Shown here piece by piece: positions 6,783 to 14,771 of a DNA stretch of 28,934 nucleotides (the first letter of the stretch is position 1; the number at the start of each line of letters is the position of its first letter). Source of the DNA: CAZGMC01 sp964526565 (GTDB taxonomy: Bacteria > Pseudomonadota > Alphaproteobacteria > DSM-16000 > Inquilinaceae). The position numbers and the translations under genes were made by a program. The DNA is taken from NCBI GenBank assembly GCA_964526565.1, contig CAZGMC010000056.1, positions 1 to 28,934 on the forward strand, in the 5' to 3' direction. The notes beneath the pieces were generated by a model. The model saw only the letters and a program-made list of their open reading frames with translations, was not told the origin of the DNA and did not search any database.

Positions 6783-6884
6783 TCGCCGGATACGGCCTGA
6801 TCGCGGCCTGAGTGCCGCAAGGGGCCCGATCGCGGGCTGATTGCCGCATGGGGCCTGATCGCGGCCTGAGTGCCGCATGGGGCC
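6769..6884 (+). repeat. Four 29-bp tandem repeats spanning the phhB stop
   Basis: Units lie at 6769-6797, 6798-6826, 6827-6855 and 6856-6884. The second and fourth differ at one position; the first is the most diverged. A unit begins TGATCGCGGCCTGAGTGCCG and ends GGCC. The first copy supplies the last phhB codons and its stop, and the other copies are non-coding. The array ends two bases before the transporter remnant. Confidence 0.8.
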
Positions 6885-6886
6885 CG

Positions 6887-7042
6887 TCAGCCGTCCGGAA
6901 CGGGCCGCGGCGCGGTGCCGGCGCGGGACTCGCGGCGGGCAATGGTGATGGTGCTGGCCACGATAACGGCGGCGCCCGGCACGGCAAAGGCGTCAGTTGC
7001 CTCGGCGAACAGCATGAAGCCGAACGCGGCGCCAGCTCGCTC
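6887..7042 (-). pseudogene. C-terminal remnant of an EamA/DMT-family transporter
   Basis: The minus strand reads AGAAFGFMLFAEATDAFAVP, then GAAVIVASTITIARRESRA, to a TGA at 6889-6887. This matches the last two membrane helices and basic tail of drug/metabolite transporters, which typically end with an ALFG-LLLGE-like helix, a GAALIVASGL-like helix and a basic tail. About 52 codons remain, and in-frame TGA (7045-7043) closes the frame upstream with no start codon. The other eight or so helices are absent, so this is a decayed fragment left by deletion or rearrangement. Confidence 0.65.
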
Positions 7043-7088
7043 TCACGCTCGGGACCAGGGGAATAAGTAAACTGTCACCGTAACCTGT

Positions 7089-7202
7089 CAAGCCCGGCAC
7101 CCGACGCTGCCGGGTGGTGTGGATGCCGGGCTTTGCAGCCCCTGTAGGCTGGGCTGCCAAGCCCAGCATACGGCGCTTCCTGCATAAGCGGATGCCGGGC
7201 TT
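7089..7202. repeat. REP-like palindromic intergenic element
   Basis: AAGCCCGGCA (7090-7099) pairs with TGCCGGGTG at 7108 or, better, with TGCCGGGCTT at 7124-7133. GCTGGGCT-GCCA-AGCCCAGC at 7148-7167 is a perfect 8-bp hairpin. GGATGCCGGGCTT occurs at 7121-7133 and again at 7190-7202. Clustered short palindromes around direct copies in a non-coding gap are the look of dispersed extragenic repeats of the REP/BIME kind. Whether other copies exist in the genome cannot be seen here. Confidence 0.6.
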
Positions 7203-7449
7203 CACAGACCAGCCTGCGAAGGCGCTCGTCCGGTCTCTGAGAGTTCGGTATTGCGTCCCCGAAACTCCCAAAGCTTGCACAGAATTCTTCAGGAAATCTT
7301 ATGACGTTGTGTAAGGAATGAGCTTCGGCTTTGGTAGACAGGTTTCTGATATAGCCTTCTCAAGATTGCACCTGACAGAATGTTTATCGCGTGCTCGGCG
7401 GCGGCCATTACCTCGGCACAAATTGCCAGGGACAATCTGCTGTGTAGAA
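7203..7449. other. Gene-free stretch of lower GC
   Basis: No coding signal is convincing here. Short open frames exist on both strands, but they lack family resemblance, ribosome sites and the G/C third-position bias of the neighbours. Base composition is clearly more AT-rich than the rest, especially about 7270-7345. It separates the REP-like element from the terminator of fixABCX. An untranslated RNA cannot be excluded, but nothing specific supports one. Confidence 0.4.
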
Positions 7450-7482
7450 CGGCCGCCCCCCGGTCCCTCCGGAAGGCGGCCG
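7450..7482 (-). terminator. Terminator hairpin after fixABCX
   Basis: On the minus strand, CGGCCGCCTTCCGG and CCGGGGGGCGGCCG form a 14-bp stem (two G-T pairs) with the loop AGGGA, starting 24 bases after the fixX stop. The following bases, TTCTACA, are only weakly T-rich, so termination may be partly stem-driven. Confidence 0.55.
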
Positions 7483-7505
7483 CCTCTCTCGTGCTCGGGT
7501 CCGGG

Positions 7506-7814
7506 TCAGCCGAACTTGTACTGGATCCCATAGCCGCCGCGCGGGTAGTTCCAGTCGAGCTCGACGTCGCCGCCGGTGACGATGCGGCAGGTGCCACATT
7601 CCAGGCAGCCGTCCAGGCTGGGCTCGACCGTGCCGTCGTCGCGGGTGGCCCAGCAGCCGGCGGGGCAGATCAGGGCCAGGCTCTGCAGCGAGGCCGAGAC
7701 GCGGGCCGGGTCGCGCACGCACACGTGGGGACGGCCCTCGTCCACCAGGTAGCGGTTCTGGAACAGCTTTTCCTCGACCTTCACGGTCTCGGGTGCGGTC
7801 GTGGTGTCTGTCAT
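7506..7814 (-). CDS. fixX: FixX, ferredoxin-like protein of the FixABCX complex
   Basis: FixX carries the Fe-S cluster that works with FixC to pass electrons toward the quinone pool in the electron-bifurcating FixABCX complex. The 102-residue protein has the cysteine pattern CPAGC then CLECGTCRI, and ends with a typical aromatic-rich tail (LDWNYPRGGYGIQYKFG). The ATG at 7814 overlaps the fixC stop as ATGA, so the two are translationally coupled. It is the last gene of the operon; a strong hairpin follows. Confidence 0.95.
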   Translation of the reverse strand: MTDTTTAPETVKVEEKLFQNRYLVDEGRPHVCVRDPARVSASLQSLALICPAGCWATRDDGTVEPSLDGCLECGTCRIVTGGDVELDWNYPRGGYGIQYKFG

Positions 7815-9109
7815 CGGACTGCCCTCATGAGCTTGAATGCGTCGCCGATCAGCCCGGGCAGCGACCGCGCCGTGCGGAAGCTGCGCAGGATCTGACGCTG
7901 CTTGCTGCGCTTGTCCACGCCGTCGACGCGGAACCAGGTGTCGGCCGCGCCCGCCAGCAGGCGCGGATAGGTCGTCACGAACTGCTTGTTGCGGTGCAGG
8001 ATCTGCGGCAGGTAGCGGTACTTCTTCAGGTCCTTCATGACGTAGGTGCTGTCCAGCGCCTTGCGGTAGCGGGCCAGGTTGGCGGCGGTGAACGGCTTGT
8101 TCTCCTCGCGCAGCTCGATCAGCGTCGTTGCCGCCAGCCGCCCGGTGGTCATCGCCAGGTTCGAGCCCTCGCGGTGCAGCGAGTTGACGAACTGCCCGGT
8201 GTCGCCGGCGATCAGCCAGCCGTCGCCGAACACCTTGGGCATGGCCTTGTAGCCGCCCTCGGGGATCAGGTGGGCGGCGTACTCCTTGACCTCGCTGCCG
8301 GCCAGCAGGCCGCGGATCGACGGGTGGCGCTTGAACCGCTCCAGCAGGTCGTACGGCTTCACCCCGGACGCCTGGAAGTCCGACACCAGGCAGCCGAGGC
8401 CGACCGACAGCGACTCCTTGTTGGTGTAGATGAAGCCGGTGCCGAGCATGCCCTCGGTCACGGAGCCCGCGACCTCGATGACGACGCCGTCCTCCTCGCC
8501 GATGTTGAACCGCGCCTTGATCGTCTCGGCCGGCAGGAAGTGCATCTCCTTGACCGCCAGGGCGGCGTGCTCGGGCTTGAGCGGCTTGGCCAGCCCGGCG
8601 CGCTGGGCGACCAGGCCGTTGACGCCCTCGGCGATGATCACGGCGTCGGCATGCACCTCGCCGCCCTCGCGGTCGGTGCGCACGCCGATCACCTTGTCGC
8701 CGTCCTTGATCAGGTCGGTGACGGTGGTCTCGCAGATGACCAGGGCGCCGGCGTCCTTGACCTTGCGGTGGAACCACTTGTCGAACTGGGCGCGGATGAT
8801 GGTGTAGCGGTTGGGCGCCTCGTCCTCCTCGGGCTCGCTGCGATAGTGCGTGGCGACGTGGGCGCGCTGGTCCAGCATCCACATGCGCTGCTCGACAATG
8901 TGGCGCTCCAGCGGCGCGTCGTCGCGGAAGTCGGGGATGATGTCCTCCAGCGCATCGCTGTAGAGGATGGCGCCCTGGACGTTCTTGGCGCCGGGGTACT
9001 CGCCGCGCTCGATCTGCAGCACGTCGAGCCCGGCCGAGGCCAGCGTGTAGGCGGCGGCATTGCCCGCCGGCCCGGCACCGATCACGATGACGTCGAATCT
9101 TTCGGCCAT
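7811..9109 (-). CDS. fixC: FixC, flavoprotein-quinone oxidoreductase subunit
   Basis: FixC is the FAD-containing ETF:quinone oxidoreductase-like subunit. The dinucleotide-binding motif GAGPAG is at residues 11-16, in DVIVIGAGPAGNAAAYTLA. AGDTGQFVNSLHREGSNLAM is the second FAD-contact region of the family. At 432 residues it matches nitrogen-fixer FixC proteins. It sits between fixB (69 bases upstream) and fixX (overlapping). In the complex, FixAB bifurcates NADH electrons: one branch goes through FixCX to quinone, the other to a low-potential carrier for nitrogenase. Confidence 0.96.
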   Translation of the reverse strand: MAERFDVIVIGAGPAGNAAAYTLASAGLDVLQIERGEYPGAKNVQGAILYSDALEDIIPDFRDDAPLERHIVEQRMWMLDQRAHVATHYRSEPEEDEAPNRYTIIRAQFDKWFHRKVKDAGALVICETTVTDLIKDGDKVIGVRTDREGGEVHADAVIIAEGVNGLVAQRAGLAKPLKPEHAALAVKEMHFLPAETIKARFNIGEEDGVVIEVAGSVTEGMLGTGFIYTNKESLSVGLGCLVSDFQASGVKPYDLLERFKRHPSIRGLLAGSEVKEYAAHLIPEGGYKAMPKVFGDGWLIAGDTGQFVNSLHREGSNLAMTTGRLAATTLIELREENKPFTAANLARYRKALDSTYVMKDLKKYRYLPQILHRNKQFVTTYPRLLAGAADTWFRVDGVDKRSKQRQILRSFRTARSLPGLIGDAFKLMRAVR

Positions 9110-9178
9110 GGAAAGGGGCTCTCCTGGGTTCCGTCCGGGGGCCGCGCGGCCCCCGCGGGAATCGGCCTGTGAAGGGTC

Positions 9179-10279
9179 TCAGACGGCCTGGCGGTTGACG
9201 GCGAGGCGGGCGCGGAACGCCCTGGTCAGCGCCGGCACGATCTGCAGCACGTCGCCGACGATGCCGTAGTGGGCGAAGTCGAAGATCGGCGCCTTGGGGT
9301 CGCTGTTGATGGCCAGGATCATGTCCGCACTCTCGACGCCGACGCGGTGCTGGATGGCGCCGGACACGCCGCAGGCGATGTACAGCTTGGGCCGGATGGT
9401 GCGGCCGGTCTGGCCGATCTGGCGGTCCGCCTCGATCCAACCCATCTGCACCAGCGGTCGCGAGCCGCCGTACTCGGCGCCCAGGACCGCGGCCAGCTCC
9501 TTGACCAGCGCGTAGTTCTCGGGCGAGCCCATGCCGCGGCCGCCGGAGACAACGATGTCGGCATAGGCCAGGTGGGCCTTGTTCTGGTCGCTGTCGGGAA
9601 TGAACGACAGCACCTTGGTGATGATGTCGTCCTCGACCATGCCCAGGCCGACCTCGGTGACCGGGCCGGCCGGGCGGTCGTCCTGGCGCGCCGGCATGGA
9701 CATGACGCGGGGCCGCACCGTGGCCATCTGCGGCCGGTAGTTCAGGGTGTGGATGGTGCACAGCAGGCTGCCGCCGAAGGTGGGGCGGGTGGCGGCCATG
9801 CTGCGCGTGTCGGGGTCGATGGCCAGGCCGGTGCAGTCGGCGGTCAGGCCGGTGGCCAGGGTGGTGGCGACGCTGCCCGCCAGGTCGCGGCCCAGCGTGG
9901 TGGCGCCGAGCAGCAGGATCTCCGGCTTGTGGGCGTTGACCGCATCGGTCAGCGCCTTGGTGAAGGGATCGGTGCGGTACTCGGCCAGCAGCGGGTCGGT
10001 CACCGTGTAGGCGGCGTCGGCGCCATAGGCGAAGGACTCGGCCGCCGCGGCCGGCACGGTGCCGTCGGGCGGGCCCATGACGATGGAGGCCAGCGGCACC
10101 GACAGCGCGTCGGCCAGCTTGCGGCCCTCGCCGAGCAGCTCCCACGACACGGAGTGGACCTGGCCGCGCTCCATTTCCAGGAACACCCAGACGCCCTGGT
10201 AGGCGGCCAGATGGGGCGGCAGGGGCTTGGCGGCGCCCGCCTTGCCGGCGGCGGGCCGGGGGGACTGGGGATCGGCCAT
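9179..10279 (-). CDS. fixB: FixB, electron transfer flavoprotein alpha subunit
   Basis: FixB is the FAD-binding alpha subunit of the FixAB flavoprotein. The C-terminal FAD domain is well kept: VSGGRGMGSPENY, then QIGQTGRTIRPKLYIACGVS, then AINSDPKAPIFDFAHYGIVGD. The N-terminal domain (about 30-220) starts after a proline/alanine-rich leader. The ATG at 10279 has AGGAG six bases upstream; a TTG at 10297 in the same frame overlaps nothing useful and is less likely. The product is 366 residues. It starts 18 bases after fixA and is co-transcribed with it. Confidence 0.96.
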   Translation of the reverse strand: MADPQSPRPAAGKAGAAKPLPPHLAAYQGVWVFLEMERGQVHSVSWELLGEGRKLADALSVPLASIVMGPPDGTVPAAAAESFAYGADAAYTVTDPLLAEYRTDPFTKALTDAVNAHKPEILLLGATTLGRDLAGSVATTLATGLTADCTGLAIDPDTRSMAATRPTFGGSLLCTIHTLNYRPQMATVRPRVMSMPARQDDRPAGPVTEVGLGMVEDDIITKVLSFIPDSDQNKAHLAYADIVVSGGRGMGSPENYALVKELAAVLGAEYGGSRPLVQMGWIEADRQIGQTGRTIRPKLYIACGVSGAIQHRVGVESADMILAINSDPKAPIFDFAHYGIVGDVLQIVPALTRAFRARLAVNRQAV

Positions 10280-10297
10280 GAAGGTCTCCTCAAGCAA

Positions 10298-11149
10298 TCA
10301 GTAGCCCGCGGACAGGCGGTAGAGGTCGTCGGCCAGGGCCGGATTGGCGGCGAACAGGGTGTCGATGGCGGCCTCGGCGATCTCGTCCGGGGTCTTGCCG
10401 GAGACATCGATCATCTGCGCCTTCTCCGCCCGCGGGGTGGGGGCGAACACCTTCTTGACGACGGTGGGCGAGCCCTTCAGGCCGCACTTGGTCTTGTCCG
10501 GGATGCCGGCCTTCTCGGCATTCCACACCTCGACCTCGGCGCGGGCGGCGCGGAACATGTCGTCCATGGAGGCGAAGCGGATCTGGTTGGTGCCCTCCAG
10601 CATGGTGATCAGGCAGGGCAGGCGGGTCTGCAGCACCTGGACGCCGCCTTCGGCCCGGCGCTGCACGACGATGCGGCGCGCCTCCAGGTCCAGTTCGTCG
10701 ATGGCGGCGACGTAGGTGAGCTGGTTGAGGGCCAGCCGGCGGGCGACGCCGGGGCCGACCTGGGCGGTGTCGCCGTCGATGGTCTGCTTGCCGCAGAACA
10801 CGACGTCGACCGGGTCGTCCGCGCCGATCGTGGTGATGGCGCTGGCGATGGCATAGGAGGTGGCCAGCGTGTCGGAGCCGGCGAAGAACCGGTCGGTCAG
10901 CAGCACGGCGCGGTCGGCGCCATAGGCCAGGGCCTTGCGCAGGGCCTGCTCGGCCATGGCCGGGCCCATGGTCAGCACGGTGACGCGGCCGCCCAAGCGG
11001 TCCTTGACGCGCAGCGCCTCTTCCAGGGCGAACAGGTCGTAGGGGTTGATGATCGTCGGCACGCCCTGGCGCATGATCGTGTTGTTCACCGGGTGGACCC
11101 GGATCTGCGCGCTGTCGGGCACCTGCTTGATACAAACGACGATATGCAT
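10298..11149 (-). CDS. fixA: FixA, electron transfer flavoprotein beta subunit
   Basis: FixA pairs with FixB; together they bind NADH and carry the bifurcating flavin. The start MHIVVCIKQVPDSAQIRV and the segments INPYDLFALEEALRVKD and VVFCGKQTIDGDTAQVGP are typical of the beta subunit, with CGKQ.DGD.AQVGP contacting nucleotide. The length, 283 residues, is normal for the Fix-type protein. It is the first gene of fixABCX and lies 66 bases downstream of a sigma-54 promoter, with IHF and NifA sites further up, so expression under nitrogen-fixing conditions is expected. Confidence 0.96.
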   Translation of the reverse strand: MHIVVCIKQVPDSAQIRVHPVNNTIMRQGVPTIINPYDLFALEEALRVKDRLGGRVTVLTMGPAMAEQALRKALAYGADRAVLLTDRFFAGSDTLATSYAIASAITTIGADDPVDVVFCGKQTIDGDTAQVGPGVARRLALNQLTYVAAIDELDLEARRIVVQRRAEGGVQVLQTRLPCLITMLEGTNQIRFASMDDMFRAARAEVEVWNAEKAGIPDKTKCGLKGSPTVVKKVFAPTPRAEKAQMIDVSGKTPDEIAEAAIDTLFAANPALADDLYRLSAGY

Positions 11150-11214
11150 GCGGCGGGCTCCATGAACGGAAACGGACCGGCGACGGCCGGGCGCCGCCGT
11201 TTGGCTTCCAGTTC

Positions 11215-11230
11215 AGCAAGGCCCATGCCA
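11215..11230 (-). promoter_or_regulatory. Sigma-54 (RpoN) promoter of fixABCX
   Basis: The minus strand reads TGGCATGGGCCTTGCT. This is TGGCAT, five bases, then TTGC, with the invariant GG and GC exactly ten bases apart, as RpoN requires. The -12 element lies about 67 bases before the fixA ATG, giving a leader of roughly 55 bases. Sigma-54 promoters need an enhancer-binding activator, and a matching site is present upstream. Confidence 0.8.
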
Positions 11231-11258
11231 CGCGCTGCGCTGCGGCGGCGGCGGGAGG

Positions 11259-11271
11259 TAAGGGATTGATT
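11259..11271 (-). promoter_or_regulatory. IHF binding site in the fixA control region
   Basis: The minus strand AATCAATCCCTTA matches the IHF consensus WATCAANNNNTTR at every defined position. It lies between the promoter and the NifA-type site, where IHF bending would bring the activator to RNA polymerase. Confidence 0.65.
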
Positions 11272-11328
11272 TTCCGTGAAGGGCGCCGCTCGAACGGCGA
11301 CGCGAACGCGACAAGAGACCGGGCGGTT

Positions 11329-11344
11329 TGTCGGGAAGGCGACA
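11329..11344. promoter_or_regulatory. NifA upstream activator sequence (TGT-N10-ACA)
   Basis: TGT at 11329-11331 and ACA at 11342-11344 are separated by exactly ten bases, the NifA consensus. The centre is about 107 bases upstream of the -24 element, within the usual range. The motif alone is short and can occur by chance; its placement with the sigma-54 and IHF sites makes it credible. Confidence 0.65.
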
Positions 11345-11470
11345 GGGGCCGGGCCGGAGGATGCGGCGGCGTTTGGCTCGCGGGATCCAGGAGATCCTGA
11401 CCCGCCGCCGATCACATGGCCCTTTTCGGCTTCACCGCCACACGCTTGGCGAGACCGCGAGTCGCCGCCG

Positions 11471-11911
11471 TCAATAGCTCATCACGCGGATGTTGTCGGC
11501 AAACAGGGCCGGGAAGGTGATGTCGGGACCGCCGACCTGGGCGCCGTCGATCAGTTCCGCTTCCGTGACGCCGGCCAGGTCCATGCACATCGGGCAGACG
11601 ATGACGGTGCCGCCGTCGTCGATGATCTGCTCGAGCAATGCCCGCAGCGTCTCGCCCGTGGCGGCGTTGGTCGGCGACGGGATCTCGGTGGAGGCGATGC
11701 GCACGCCGTCGACGTTCAGGAAGACGGTGACCGGATGGCCGCGCCCCTGGACGTTGCGCGCGAAGGCCAGCGCCATGCCGGCGCGCCATGCATCGGCGCT
11801 GGTCAGGTTGACGAACAGGCCCATCGGCTCGTCCTGGGCGGCGGCCGGGGCGGATGCAGCGACCGGCACCAGCAGGGCCAGGGCGGCGGCGACGAGCAGC
11901 AGCTTGCGCAT
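11471..11911 (-). CDS. Periplasmic DsrE/DsrF-like protein
   Basis: The 146-residue product starts with a clear signal peptide (MRKLLLVAAALALLVPVAAS and APAAAQ), so it is exported. The mature part has the DsrE-like fold pattern: GLFVNLTSADAWRAGMALAFA, then HPVTVFLNVDGVRIA, then VIVCPMCM with cysteines 106 and 109. DsrE-like proteins handle sulfur or small thiols, but the substrate here is unknown. The ATG at 11911 is chosen for the signal peptide. It follows a PCu(A)C gene on the same strand after 108 bases, which may hint at a metal or thiol role; this is inference. Confidence 0.8.
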   Translation of the reverse strand: MRKLLLVAAALALLVPVAASAPAAAQDEPMGLFVNLTSADAWRAGMALAFARNVQGRGHPVTVFLNVDGVRIASTEIPSPTNAATGETLRALLEQIIDDGGTVIVCPMCMDLAGVTEAELIDGAQVGGPDITFPALFADNIRVMSY

Positions 11912-11969
11912 GACGGACTTTCTCCCTCTCTCGGTGACGGGCACCGGCACTCCCGCCGGCAGCCGCGCC

Positions 11970-12011
11970 GTGCGGCCGGTGCCGTGCGGCCGGTGCCGGG
12001 CGGCCGGTGCC
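11970..12011. repeat. Three 14-bp tandem repeats between two minus-strand genes
   Basis: GTGCGGCCGGTGCC occurs at 11970-11983 and 11984-11997; a third copy at 11998-12011 has one change. The array lies in the spacer between the PCu(A)C and DsrE-like genes, and GC-rich GCACCGGC at 11941 could pair with it to form a hairpin. Confidence 0.65.
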
Positions 12012-12019
12012 GGGCGGGC

Positions 12020-12532
12020 CTATGGGCTGGCGGCGGCGCCGCCGTGCTGGCCCATCTCCCTGGCCGGGCCGGAGGCGCTCACTGGCCGCACCGTGACCTC
12101 CACCGTCACGTCGCCGGCCTCGGCGAACGACAGCGTCAGCGGGAAGCGGTCGCCCTCGGCCAGCGGCGCGGCCAGGTCGATCAGCATGATGTGCAGGCCG
12201 CCCGGCGCCAGCGCGACCGTCGCGCCGGACGACACCGCGATGCCGTTCTCGACCCGGCGCATGCGCATGACGCCGCTCTCGTCCATGTCGTGGCTATGGA
12301 TCTCGACAATGGCGGCGACATCGGACACGGCGCCGACCAGGCGGTCGTCCATGGGGCCGGCATTGGTCAGGGTCATGTAGGCGGCGCCGGGGCGTCCGGC
12401 CATTGGTGCCGCGCGCGCCCAGGGCTCCGCCACGAGGATGTCGCCGACGCGGTACTCCTGTGCCGTCGGCCGGTGCAGCCCGGCAATCAGCATCAGGGCG
12501 AGCACCCCGGTGAACACGATGAAGCGATGCAT
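12020..12532 (-). CDS. PCu(A)C periplasmic copper chaperone
   Basis: The family delivers Cu(I) in the periplasm, often to the CuA site of cytochrome c oxidase. The 170-residue protein has an N-terminal signal or anchor helix (MHRFIVFTGVLALMLIAGL) and the copper pattern H79, M91, H114, M116 in EIHSHDMDESGVMRMRRV and APGGLHIML. YMTLTNAG near 52-59 is also family-typical. The C-terminus (REMGQHGG) adds a Met and a His. The ATG at 12532 is preferred since the longer frame upstream is low-complexity. It is divergent from asd. Confidence 0.9.
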   Translation of the reverse strand: MHRFIVFTGVLALMLIAGLHRPTAQEYRVGDILVAEPWARAAPMAGRPGAAYMTLTNAGPMDDRLVGAVSDVAAIVEIHSHDMDESGVMRMRRVENGIAVSSGATVALAPGGLHIMLIDLAAPLAEGDRFPLTLSFAEAGDVTVEVTVRPVSASGPAREMGQHGGAAASP

Positions 12533-12775
12533 GGTCCCAACAGTCTCCCCCAAAGCACGCGACCCGGCGCGCCTGGAGCCGGGCCGACGGGGCGGCGCCG
12601 CTGGCGCCAGCCCACGCGACGGACCATGCCGCCGTGCCGCCGGGCGGGCCATGCGTCAAAAGTGCGCCGCCGATCGTCACGGCGCCGGCCCAGGGCTGTT
12701 GCAATCCGCCGCGCCCCGTCATAACTGAAGCGCTTTCAAGGCCCTGTCGGACAACTTCGACGGAAAGGGAATATC

Positions 12776-13801
<1,026 letters not shown>

Positions 13802-13826
13802 GCCGGCGGCGGGCAGATGCGCCCGG

Positions 13827-14771
13827 ATGACGGCGACGGCGCTGCGCCTGGGGACCCGCGGCAGCGCGCTGGCGCTGGCCCAGACGCACGCGGTGCGCGA
13901 CCGGCTCGCCGCCGCCGACCCGGCGCTGGCGGCGCCCGGCGCCATCGCGATCGTCACCATCAGGACCACCGGCGACCGCGTGCGTGACCGGCCGCTCGCC
14001 GAGATCGGCGGCAAGGGCCTGTTCACCAAGGAGATCGAGGAGGCGCTGCAGGCCGGCGCCATCGATGCGGCGGTGCACTCGATGAAGGACGTGCCGACCT
14101 GGCTGCCGCCGGGGCTGGGCATCGTCGCCATGCTGCCGCGCGAGGACCCGCGGGACGCGTACTTCTCACGCAGCGGCGCCGGGCTGGATGAGCTGCCGGC
14201 CGGCGCCGTGATCGGCTCGGCGTCGCTGCGCCGCGCCGCGCAGATCCTGGCGCGGCGGCCCGACCTGCGCGTCGCCACGCTGCGCGGCAATGTCGAGACG
14301 CGGCTGCGCAAGCTGGCCCAGGGCGAGGTCGACGCCACGCTGCTGGCCGTCGCCGGGCTGAACCGGCTCGGCCTGGGCGGCCACATCGGCCGCGTGCTCG
14401 GCCCCGGCGAGATGCTGCCGGCGGTCGGTCAGGGCGCCATCGGCATCGAGTGCCGCCTCGACGATACGGCGACCCGCGACCGCCTGGCGGCCATCGACTG
14501 CCGCGAGACGACGTGCCGGGTCGGTGCCGAACGGGCGCTGCTGGCGGCGCTCGACGGGTCGTGCCGTACGCCCATCGCCGGGCTGGCCGAGCTGGGCGCG
14601 GACGGCCGGCTGACGCTGGACGGCCTGGTTGCCCTGCCCGACGGTACGGACCTGCACCGCGTGCGCCGCTCCGGTGCGGCCGCCGACGCCGAGGCGATCG
14701 GCGCCGATGCCGGCACGGCGTTGCGGGCCGCGGCCGGGGAGGCGTTCCTGGAGCTATGCCGCGCTGGCTGA
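13827..14771 (+). CDS. hemC: Porphobilinogen deaminase (hydroxymethylbilane synthase)
   Basis: HemC joins four porphobilinogen molecules into hydroxymethylbilane in haem and cobalamin synthesis. The start MTATALRLGTRGSALALAQT, the segment DAAVHSMKDVPTWLP, and GSASLRRAAQIL are diagnostic. C246 in DGSCRTPIAG is the attachment site of the dipyrromethane cofactor. The length of 314 residues is normal. The open frame extends far upstream through asd in another frame, but the ATG at 13827 fits the family start. The end overlaps hemD by 16 bases, so the two are co-translated. Confidence 0.97.
   Translation: MTATALRLGTRGSALALAQTHAVRDRLAAADPALAAPGAIAIVTIRTTGDRVRDRPLAEIGGKGLFTKEIEEALQAGAIDAAVHSMKDVPTWLPPGLGIVAMLPREDPRDAYFSRSGAGLDELPAGAVIGSASLRRAAQILARRPDLRVATLRGNVETRLRKLAQGEVDATLLAVAGLNRLGLGGHIGRVLGPGEMLPAVGQGAIGIECRLDDTATRDRLAAIDCRETTCRVGAERALLAALDGSCRTPIAGLAELGADGRLTLDGLVALPDGTDLHRVRRSGAAADAEAIGADAGTALRAAAGEAFLELCRAG

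Noticed and set aside
6769..6884. CRISPR array
   Set aside because: The 29-bp copies are directly adjacent with no unique spacers, so this is a plain tandem repeat.
7289..7597. Short open frames between the REP-like element and fixX
   Set aside because: They show no family resemblance, no ribosome site and no third-position bias, and overlap the terminator or fixX.
7793..9172. A 459-codon plus-strand open frame
   Set aside because: It is antisense to fixC, which has an intact FAD motif and overlaps fixX by ATGA.
9269..11269. A 666-codon plus-strand open frame
   Set aside because: It is antisense to fixB and fixA, which have clear family motifs; its residues are the low-complexity Gly/Val/His/Gln mix typical of antisense reading in GC-rich DNA.
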